Source: Candidatus Sumerlaeota bacterium
GTDB taxonomy: Bacteria > Sumerlaeota > Sumerlaeia > Sumerlaeales > Sumerlaeaceae
Direction of reading: 5' to 3'
Length of the DNA stretch: 64,000 bases
NCBI GenBank assembly: GCA_026398535.1
Contig: JAPLSQ010000049.1
Coordinates: 1-64,000, forward strand
Position 1 is the stretch's first letter. Every line of letters begins with the position of its first letter. The notes beneath the pieces are model-generated. The model had not been told where the DNA came from, searched no databases, and worked only from the letters and a program-made list of their open reading frames with translations. Positions 57,548 through 64,000 of this stretch are shown here, in pieces. The translations under genes were made by a program, and so were the position numbers.

Positions 57548-58131
57548 TTCGCCTGCCCAAGACTGGTGCGATAGATGTCGCCGTAGCTGATGGTTCCGTT
57601 GGTGGGGTCGTATGCTTTTTGGATGAGCGCCCGCGGGTCGTAGTCCTCCTCGGGGAAATCAGTGACCTCTTGTATGGCGCCGCCGTTCCACGTCTTGGGG
57701 CAGTCGGCGTCGGGGCCATAGCTTGTGAGAATCCATCGGCCGGGCCATGTCATGTAGCCGAACCAGTGCTGCCCCTGGCGCGAAAAGACGTCGCGCGGCA
57801 TGGACGAAAGATAGGCGGCCGGTGTTGTCAGGCCAAGGTTGCCGGTCATTGACTCGATGTTTTGAGCGGGATTGGTGATGTCGAACGTGCTGTCGATGGC
57901 GCCGTCGCTCGAATGACCGTGCGAGGGGCAGGGGTATGAATTCGTGTCGGAACGGTAGGATTCGAGGGCTGTGACAATGGCGCGTATGTCAGCCTTGACC
58001 CGGCTGACCTTTGATCTGACCTGCGCTTCTAGAAAATTAGGCACTGCGATTGCCGCAAGAATGGCGATGATAGCCACCACGATCAGCAGCTCAATCAGAG
58101 TGAATGCCCTGCGGTTTTTCCTGTGTGACAT
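57544..58131 (-). CDS. Pseudopilin-like protein with C-terminal YDPTNGT motif
   Basis: 195 residues: FTLIELLIVVAIIAILAAIA after a short basic leader, then NFLEAQVRSKVSRVKADIRA, and C-terminal YDPTNGTISYGDIYRT. Close to the protein at 251-844 in both the N-terminal 60 residues and the end; the middles differ. It lies between two Tat-exported DUF362 genes on the same strand, overlapping the downstream one by 4 bases, which points to one operon. Confidence 0.88.
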   Translation of the reverse strand: MSHRKNRRAFTLIELLIVVAIIAILAAIAVPNFLEAQVRSKVSRVKADIRAIVTALESYRSDTNSYPCPSHGHSSDGAIDSTFDITNPAQNIESMTGNLGLTTPAAYLSSMPRDVFSRQGQHWFGYMTWPGRWILTSYGPDADCPKTWNGGAIQEVTDFPEEDYDPRALIQKAYDPTNGTISYGDIYRTSLGQAN

Positions 58132-58135
58132 TATC

Positions 58136-59131
58136 TTATAGATTGGTCGTCGTCCTCAGCTTTGATGTGTCCATTTGTCCGTAATCCATGCTTGCGGCTT
58201 TGACCACGAAGCCGAGATCTTCGGGCTTGAAACCGAAAAGCGCCGCGGCGCGCGAGTCGGCGGCCACAATGTCGGTGGACGCGATGCAGATTTGGGGCGT
58301 TCGGACATGCTCAACGGAGCCGCCCGTGGGGCCGTTTGCCGCGAGCAGCCTGAAGGCGTCAATGATTGTCAGGCGCGGTTTCAGCGCTCCGAGAAATTCC
58401 GCCAGCGCCTGGTTGATGTTCTTGTGCCACTGGCCGCGGTTGCCGCCGATGACGCCCATGAGGTTCTTCATGCCAAGGCTGACGCGGCACAGGCCGTGAA
58501 CCTTTGCCACAGGAACATTGATCAGGCAATCGTTCTCGACGGCATCGATGAAGACGGGCCATTCTTTGATAAACTGGCCGTTGGGCACGGTCAGCTTCCG
58601 GCAGCGCGATTCCTCAAAATGGATCACGGTTGCGCCCGCCTCCGCCGCGGCCGGCTCGATGCCCGAATGGACGTAACTGGAGCGGGGATTGTTGCAGGTA
58701 TGGTCGAAGACCTTGACCTTGGCGGCTCCGGCGGCGAAGGCCAGGGATACGAGTTCGCGGACGACAAGCGGATTGGTGTTGGCCGCGAATTCCGGCGGGG
58801 CGTCCCAGCCGATGTTCGGTTTCACGACCACAACATCGCCTTTTTTCACGAAGCGTTTCATGCCTCCGAGCGCTTCAACGGCCGACCGGCATGCCGCGGC
58901 GGGATCGCCGGCTTTCATAACCGCAAGATCGCATTGTGACGCTTCCGCCGGATTTTGCGCGGGGAGTGTCGGAGAAGTCTGGGCGAAGGCGCGGTTTTCG
59001 AAGACAGGGAGGATCGCCCGGGCGGCGGCCGCGGCCAGAGCCGCATGACATGCCCGCGTCATGAATGAGCGGCGTGTGACAGCGCCCGTGCTGTCTTTGT
59101 CTGGCGGCATCCTGTTTTCCATGTCATCCAA
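58136..59131 (-). CDS. Tat-exported DUF362 protein
   Basis: 331 residues. Tat motif TRRSFMTRACHAALAAAA (residues 15-32). Mature part is a clear DUF362 domain: VVVKPNIGWDAPPEFAANTN, VKVFDHTCNNPRSSYVHSG, NVPVAKVHGLCRVSLGMKNL. The cysteines could bind a metal cluster. Family function unknown. First gene of the 59.1-56.4 kb minus-strand operon, which also holds the pseudopilin and a second DUF362 protein. Confidence 0.85.
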   Translation of the reverse strand: MDDMENRMPPDKDSTGAVTRRSFMTRACHAALAAAAARAILPVFENRAFAQTSPTLPAQNPAEASQCDLAVMKAGDPAAACRSAVEALGGMKRFVKKGDVVVVKPNIGWDAPPEFAANTNPLVVRELVSLAFAAGAAKVKVFDHTCNNPRSSYVHSGIEPAAAEAGATVIHFEESRCRKLTVPNGQFIKEWPVFIDAVENDCLINVPVAKVHGLCRVSLGMKNLMGVIGGNRGQWHKNINQALAEFLGALKPRLTIIDAFRLLAANGPTGGSVEHVRTPQICIASTDIVAADSRAAALFGFKPEDLGFVVKAASMDYGQMDTSKLRTTTNL

Positions 59132-59372
59132 CGGTCTGGTCGTGCAATGATATGTATATGACAGGCGGCATGATCACAATGTGAAAAGGTGTTCTCACCT
59201 TTTTGTCGCGCCAGCGTATTTCATTGTCCGGATGGAGTTAAGACTTGATTCACTCACGGACGCGATGATTGAACATATCCGCGTTAAACGCGCCGCATTA
59301 TTCTTCCTGCGTGTGTGATCGTTTAACTCCTGAGATTCAATTCCGCAAGGAGCGTTGTTTGCTGTCGGGATC

Positions 59373-60692
59373 ATGTACTGGCTGAGCAAAAGCATACATA
59401 CCGCGGGCCGGATGCGAAGACGGCTGCTGATTCTGCTTGCCGTTTTGGGACCGGGCATCATCACGATGGTGGCGGACAACGACGCGGGCGGCATCTCGAC
59501 CTACTCGGTCACCGGCGCCAAGTATGGGTTCAACCTGCTGTGGGTGTTTTTCATCCTGATTCCGATGGCGTACTATGTGCAGGAGATGACCGTGCGTTTG
59601 GGCGCGGTCACCAAGCGCGGCCACGCCGAGGCCATTTTCGACGCTTTTGGTCCGTTCTGGGGCTGGTTTTCGATGTTCGATCTCGCCGTTGTCAACTGGC
59701 TGACCCTTGTCACCGAGTACATCGGCATGATGGCGGCCATGAGCATCTTTGGTGTGGCGCCGTGGATCACATTTGTCGTTGTTACCGCGATCCTGATGTC
59801 CGTGGTTCTCACGGGCAAATACTGGACATTCGAAAAACTCACGCTCGTGTTCTGCGTCTTCAACCTGGTTTACATTCCCGCGGCGCTGTGGGCGATGGAA
59901 ATGCCATCGTCGCCGGGCTGGGGCGAGGTGTTCAAAGGTTTTTACAATCCGCGGTTCCCGGACGGCTTAACGGCCGGCCTCATTTTTATCATCATGGCCA
60001 ACATCGGCACCACGATCACGCCATGGCAGATATTTTTTCAGCAGAGCGCGGTGGTGGACAAGGGCATGGACATTCGCGACATCAGGTTCGGCAAGATTGA
60101 CACGCTGGCGGGTTCGTTTCTGACGGGACTGGTGGCTATCTTCATCATTATTGCCACAGGCGCGGCTTTTCATTTCCATCAGCCGCCGATTGCCGTGGAG
60201 GATGCGCGCCAGACAGCGGAAGCGCTTGTTCCGTTGCTGCCGCACGGGCATGGTGAATGGGCGCGAAGGCTTTTCGCCATCGGCCTTTTCGATGCCGGAT
60301 TTCTTGGCGCGCTGTGCATATCGCTTTCCACATCATGGGCGGTGGGCGAGGTGTTTGGGTGGGCTCACTCGCTCAACAAGAGCGTCAAGGACGCTCCATG
60401 GTTCTATGTCATCTATCTGCTGATGCTTGCCACAGCGGGCGCGATCGTGCTTATTCCGGGCGCTCCGCTCATCCAAATAACGATGTTCGTGCAGGTTGTC
60501 GCGGTCACGCTTCTGCCTGCCGCCCTCCTTTTTCTTATCCTTCTTCTTAATGACAAACAGGTCATGGGTGAATATGTGAATAACAGATGGCAAAATACAG
60601 CCAATTGGAGCATCGCTTTTTTCGTTATCGTCATGTCGGCGCTGTTCGCCATTTCTGTTCTTTTCCCGCAACTGTTTGGTGATGGAAAGTAG
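59373..60692 (+). CDS. Nramp-like divalent metal transporter, altered metal-site motifs
   Basis: About 439 residues from the ATG at 59373; a TTG at 59355 with AAGGAG only 2 bases away is an alternative. About ten to eleven membrane helices. In helix 1, the Nramp DPGN motif reads DAGG (in MVADNDAGGISTY). In helix 6, the MPH motif region reads GTTITPWQIFFQQ. Similar changes are described for Nramp-related Mg2+ transporters, so magnesium rather than manganese or iron is a reasonable guess. The adjacent MgtE-N/CBS protein supports this. Confidence 0.85.
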   Translation: MYWLSKSIHTAGRMRRRLLILLAVLGPGIITMVADNDAGGISTYSVTGAKYGFNLLWVFFILIPMAYYVQEMTVRLGAVTKRGHAEAIFDAFGPFWGWFSMFDLAVVNWLTLVTEYIGMMAAMSIFGVAPWITFVVVTAILMSVVLTGKYWTFEKLTLVFCVFNLVYIPAALWAMEMPSSPGWGEVFKGFYNPRFPDGLTAGLIFIIMANIGTTITPWQIFFQQSAVVDKGMDIRDIRFGKIDTLAGSFLTGLVAIFIIIATGAAFHFHQPPIAVEDARQTAEALVPLLPHGHGEWARRLFAIGLFDAGFLGALCISLSTSWAVGEVFGWAHSLNKSVKDAPWFYVIYLLMLATAGAIVLIPGAPLIQITMFVQVVAVTLLPAALLFLILLLNDKQVMGEYVNNRWQNTANWSIAFFVIVMSALFAISVLFPQLFGDGK

Positions 60693-60704
60693 GAGGTCTC
60701 GCGA

Positions 60705-62006
60705 ATGCCAAACCAGATGAATATGCCCGTTGCGAAACCGCTGTCATCGTCGCCGACGGCGGAGGATTACCGGCTGCTCTACTTTTCGGAGCTGCTCAAG
60801 CGCCCCGTGCGCGTGACCGGACGCAAAGAGCGCATCGGCAGGGTGAGCGACCTTGTTTTCCGTCTGGCCGAGCCCTATCCGGAAGCTGCGGGCATTTACA
60901 TTGAGCACGGATGGGGTCAGCCGGCAGAATTCGCGGCATGGGACAAGGTTATCAGGATTGAACCCGGGGCTGTTATTGTGGCCCGTCCGGACAATGGCGA
61001 GTCTTTCCCGCCGTTTGTCGATCAGCCCGGCTGGATACTTGTCAACGAGCATCTCATGGGGCGGACAATCCTCGACATGGACGGCCGGAAAATTGAAGTG
61101 GTCAATGACGTCCATTTGCTGGAGTCGCGGGGGCGCATGCTCATTGTGCATGTGGACATATCGTTCAATGGATTCCTGCGCAAATGGGGGCTTGGCAGAT
61201 TCTCGCGGATGAAAGATTCGCTCATTTCGTGGCGGTATGTGCAGCCGTTGTCGCTGGAGGATGTTGGCGCCAAAGACGCTGTCACGCTTTCCCTGACGCG
61301 CCAGCAGATTCATGAGCTGCCGAGCGAGGACCTGGCCGATGCGCTCGAGGAGCTTTCGGGCGATGAACAGCAGGCCGTATTCTCGGTTCTTGACGATGAA
61401 AAGGCGGCTGAGACGCTCATCGCGGCCGAACCACGAACCCAGCGCCAGCTCGTCGCGGACCTGCGCCGCGAGAAAGCGCGCAATATTCTTTCCGAAATGT
61501 CTGTTCCGCAACTGGCCGACCTTTTCTCCGTGCTCCCCCATGACGAGATGATGAAGATGATCGAACTCGTGCCTCCCGAGGAATCGAAGCGCATCATGGC
61601 GATCATCAGCGAGCAGGAAACGACGGCGCAGAGCCTTATGTCGGGGGAATTCCTGACCGCGGGAGAGGATGCGCAAGTCAAGGATGTGCTTGCGCGGATC
61701 AGGGGATCGGCCAACGAGCCCGAAACAATATCATATGTGTATGTTGTCGCGCCTGATACAGAGGTCTTGTTGGGCGTCGCCGATCTTCGCGAGATGATCC
61801 TTGCATCGGATTCGGCTTTGCTGAAAGACATCATGGTGTCGCCTGTCGTGAGCGCCTTGCGGGATGACACGCGTGAAACCCTCGAGGAGCTGTTCGCCAA
61901 ATATTGCTATCGCATGATTCCCGTTGTTGACGAGAATGACTGCATGTTTGGAGTTGTGAAATACAAGGATATCATGGCCGGGTTGGAAATCCGGCCAAGG
62001 AGGTGA
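60705..62006 (+). CDS. Soluble MgtE-N/CBS protein with PRC-like N-terminus
   Basis: 433 residues. About 25-100 resembles a PRC-barrel domain (LLKRPVRVTGRKERIGRVSD), about 195-300 is the MgtE intracellular N domain (LPSEDLADALEELSGDEQQA, FSVLPHDEMMKMIELVPPEE), and about 305-425 are two CBS motifs (MSGEFLTAGEDAQVKDVLAR; MIPVVDENDCMFGVVKYKDI). The membrane channel half of MgtE is missing. In MgtE these domains sense Mg2+ and gate the pore. Next to an Nramp-like transporter, it may regulate it in trans. Preceded by TAGGAGG. Confidence 0.88.
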   Translation: MPNQMNMPVAKPLSSSPTAEDYRLLYFSELLKRPVRVTGRKERIGRVSDLVFRLAEPYPEAAGIYIEHGWGQPAEFAAWDKVIRIEPGAVIVARPDNGESFPPFVDQPGWILVNEHLMGRTILDMDGRKIEVVNDVHLLESRGRMLIVHVDISFNGFLRKWGLGRFSRMKDSLISWRYVQPLSLEDVGAKDAVTLSLTRQQIHELPSEDLADALEELSGDEQQAVFSVLDDEKAAETLIAAEPRTQRQLVADLRREKARNILSEMSVPQLADLFSVLPHDEMMKMIELVPPEESKRIMAIISEQETTAQSLMSGEFLTAGEDAQVKDVLARIRGSANEPETISYVYVVAPDTEVLLGVADLREMILASDSALLKDIMVSPVVSALRDDTRETLEELFAKYCYRMIPVVDENDCMFGVVKYKDIMAGLEIRPRR

Positions 62007-62009
62007 GCT

Positions 62010-62120
62010 TTGGCGCGCATACAGATGACACCAATGGTCAAATTCACCCTGTATTGTCTGAGGGTGTATCTGATCCTGATGCTGATTCTCATCCTGGTTA
62101 AATTCCTGCGGATATTTTAA
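62010..62120 (+). CDS. 36-residue membrane protein next to the Nramp/MgtE-N pair
   Basis: Starts at TTG 62010 with AAGGAGGT six bases upstream, ends at TAA 62118-62120. The protein is a single hydrophobic helix (FTLYCLRVYLILMLILILVK) followed by FLRIF. Too short for most gene finders. It may be a transporter accessory peptide; the strong ribosome site and compact packing are the evidence. Confidence 0.6.
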   Translation: MARIQMTPMVKFTLYCLRVYLILMLILILVKFLRIF

Positions 62121-62139
62121 GGCCGCGGGTCAGGCAGAA

Positions 62140-63132
62140 ATGAGCAAGCATCACACGATTGTCGCCACATCGGCGGAAGCGGGTCTGCGTCTCGATGTTT
62201 TATTGAGCGCGCGCCTTGAGGAGCTGTCGCGCAGCCGGATTCAGCGGCTCATCATCGGGGAAATGGTGACGAAAAACGGCGTCTGCATGAAGCCGTGCCG
62301 CATCATGCGCGAAGGCGAAGAGGTAAGGTTGACGATCCCCGATCCCGAACCCGCCGTTCCGGTTGCCGAAGAAATTCCGCTTCGGATCATTTTTGAGGAC
62401 GGCGATCTGATCGTGATTGACAAACCGGCGGGTTTGGTTGTGCATCCGGGGGCTGGCAATCGGCGCGGCACACTTGTGAACGCGCTGCTGGGGCGCGAGG
62501 GGCTGCTATCGGAGATCGGCGGTGTCACGCGGCCGGGCATCGTCCACAGACTCGACAAGGACACGAGCGGATTGATGGTGGTGGCGAAGAACGACATGGC
62601 GCATCTGGCATTGTCGTCCGCGCTTGCCCGCCGCGAGGTCGCGCGTGTCTATTGGGCGCTTGCGCTGCGCCCGTTCAAGACGCTCTCAGGCGTCATCGAT
62701 GCGCCCGTCGGGCGTCATCCCACCGTGCGCACGAAAATGTGCGCGGACGGGAGGGGCGGGCGCGACGCGCTGACGAAATGGCGCCTGCTGGAACAGCTTG
62801 ACGGCTGCGCGCTCGTGGAATGCCGTCTGGCCACCGGGCGCACACACCAGATACGGGTGCATCTGGCGCACGAACGGCATCCCGTGCTGGGCGACCAATT
62901 GTACGGCGGCGGCGCGGAATTGGCCGAAAAACTCGTCCCCCGAAAGGCAATGATATTGAAGCAAGCAATCCGCGCGGTCACCCGCCAGATGTTGCACGCG
63001 CGGGAGCTTGTGTTCAAACATCCCCGAACCGGCGGGGAACAACACTTCATCGCCGATCCGCCCAATGATTTCATGACAGTGCTCGAGGCATTTCGCGAAC
63101 AAGCGCGGGCATCCTGGAAAGGTTCTTCATGA
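62140..63132 (+). CDS. RluD-family pseudouridine synthase
   Basis: 330 residues: N-terminal S4 domain (SRIQRLIIGEMVTKNGVCMK) and catalytic core with the aspartate motif HRLDKDTSGLMVVAKN. The motif ATGRTHQIRVHLAHERHPVL is present. It modifies uridines in 23S rRNA (RluC/D group). Its stop overlaps the next gene (ATGA). Confidence 0.95.
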   Translation: MSKHHTIVATSAEAGLRLDVLLSARLEELSRSRIQRLIIGEMVTKNGVCMKPCRIMREGEEVRLTIPDPEPAVPVAEEIPLRIIFEDGDLIVIDKPAGLVVHPGAGNRRGTLVNALLGREGLLSEIGGVTRPGIVHRLDKDTSGLMVVAKNDMAHLALSSALARREVARVYWALALRPFKTLSGVIDAPVGRHPTVRTKMCADGRGGRDALTKWRLLEQLDGCALVECRLATGRTHQIRVHLAHERHPVLGDQLYGGGAELAEKLVPRKAMILKQAIRAVTRQMLHARELVFKHPRTGGEQHFIADPPNDFMTVLEAFREQARASWKGSS

Positions 63133-64000
63133 TGACTTGTCATCCGCGTGTCATTGTTGCTGCCGCGGCCATCGTGTTGGCAATCATGTTTTCCACCATG
63201 ACGGGCGTTTCGCAGACGCCTCGTTCCACGCCAGCGGGGCTTGACGAAACTTCCGTAACGTTGGCTCAGATTGTTGCCCGCCAGCGCGAAAATTACGCGC
63301 GTCTGCGGAGCGCGCGCGGGGAAGTCATATGGCGCGAGGATGATTATGCCGTGGCGCTTCCATCGCGCAAGGCGCCGTTGCGTGTTGTGGATTTCGCTTT
63401 TGAGGGCGACCGCAGTGTTTTGTTTATCGTGCCGTGGGATGGCGTTTCGCCCATTCCCAAGAGGGGGAGCGGATTCGACTGGACGAAGATGATGGCCGGC
63501 TGCCTGGTCGAGGGCGATTGGGTCAGCATGCTGACGATGCCCAGGGGGGCGCGTCAGCCTGAAGTTCGCATGACATTGTATAATCCCGCCGTGCACGATA
63601 AAAATCCGCTCGTGTCGTTCCATCCCAGCCTGCTCGGCGATGAGCGTGTGGGGCTTGCCGAGTTGCTGAGTGTCGCCGGGCAGATGACGACGCGTCCGCT
63701 TGTGAGACAGTCTTTGCTCAACGGCGAGTTGCGGCTTCGCGTGGATTTTGCCAATCCGGCGGCGCCCGGCGAATTCATTTATTACATCGTCAATCCGCAA
63801 AAAGGCTGTCTGGCCGAGGATATAGGCCGTTACAGCGGGGGCAGGCTGACCGAACGCGCGCAAATCATAATAGGGAAGACAAAGGATGGAGTATGGATTC
63901 CCGCGCGGCGCAACAAAACGATCTGCGATACAAAGGGGCGTCCGCTCCATGGTGAGTCATGGTATTATCGCTCGCTGGACGCGAATCAGAAAATGGGATC
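63129..64000 (+). CDS. Exported protein of unknown family, N-terminal part
   Basis: An open frame of about 290 codons from the ATG at 63129 (overlapping the RluD stop) to the window end, with no stop. A signal peptide (VIVAAAAIVLAIMFSTM) is followed by a mixed beta-rich mature region; alternating strands such as VLFIVPWDGVSPIP and ELRLRVDFANPAAPGEFIYY could fit a LolA-like half-barrel, but this is weak. The C-terminus lies beyond the window. Confidence 0.7.
   Translation, partial: MMTCHPRVIVAAAAIVLAIMFSTMTGVSQTPRSTPAGLDETSVTLAQIVARQRENYARLRSARGEVIWREDDYAVALPSRKAPLRVVDFAFEGDRSVLFIVPWDGVSPIPKRGSGFDWTKMMAGCLVEGDWVSMLTMPRGARQPEVRMTLYNPAVHDKNPLVSFHPSLLGDERVGLAELLSVAGQMTTRPLVRQSLLNGELRLRVDFANPAAPGEFIYYIVNPQKGCLAEDIGRYSGGRLTERAQIIIGKTKDGVWIPARRNKTICDTKGRPLHGESWYYRSLDANQKMG

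Overview
The window comes from a Gram-negative-type bacterium of an uncultured lineage. Lipoproteins, an RND efflux pump, Tat and Sec signal peptides and several secreted multidomain proteins point that way. Pseudopilin-like proteins with the C-terminal signature YDPTNGT(I/V)SxGDI suggest a phylum such as Sumerlaeota or Hydrogenedentota. That placement is inference; there is no rRNA or marker gene here to settle it.

Layout. 1-8.2 kb: end of a nucleoside hydrolase, a pseudopilin, and a LacI-type regulator between two secreted carbohydrate-related genes. Copies of one palindrome (AAACCGGTTT core) sit in both target promoters. 8.2-12.8 kb: tRNA-Arg and tRNA-Thr, a decayed GH38 mannosidase, a UroD-family methyltransferase, a pectate-lyase-like exported protein and YjbQ. 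12.8-19 kb: a minus-strand operon of a sugar-type ABC ATPase, an RND adaptor and an RND pump. 19.4-30.7 kb: a CocE-family hydrolase remnant, then a minus-strand catabolic operon (GNAT, thiolase, Zn-ribbon/OB-fold, molybdenum hydroxylase, AllF/AllG/AllH-like oxamate carbamoyltransferase and a cyclase). The allH-like gene looks damaged at both ends. 30.7-40 kb: a 1,550-residue secreted protein, an L,D-transpeptidase, a GNAT, a lone receiver, a PyrK-like reductase and a secreted protein with a pseudopilin-like tail.

40.2-54.9 kb is the highlight: a complete gas-vesicle locus in two convergent operons. The plus operon runs gvpA, two GvpC-like paralogues, a DnaJ-type zinc protein, gvpN, three small proteins, gvpF, gvpG, a tandem ArsA/Get3-like ATPase, a GvpA/J paralogue, gvpK and a second GvpA/J paralogue. 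The minus operon runs an unknown gene, an NtrC-type sigma-54 activator, Hsp20/GvpH-like, a CDC48-type double AAA+ ATPase and two GvpF/L proteins. gvpA has a sigma-54-like promoter with palindromes about 110 bp upstream, where an NtrC-family activator would be expected to bind. The number of chaperone and ATPase genes is striking and suggests the locus carries its own protein-handling machinery for the very hydrophobic GvpA.

55-64 kb: tRNA-Arg and tRNA-Pro, secreted and pseudopilin-like proteins, two Tat-exported DUF362 proteins, an Nramp-like transporter paired with a soluble MgtE-N/CBS protein and a 36-residue membrane peptide, an RluD-type pseudouridine synthase, and the start of an exported protein running off the end. 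No rRNA, CRISPR array, transposase or prophage was seen.
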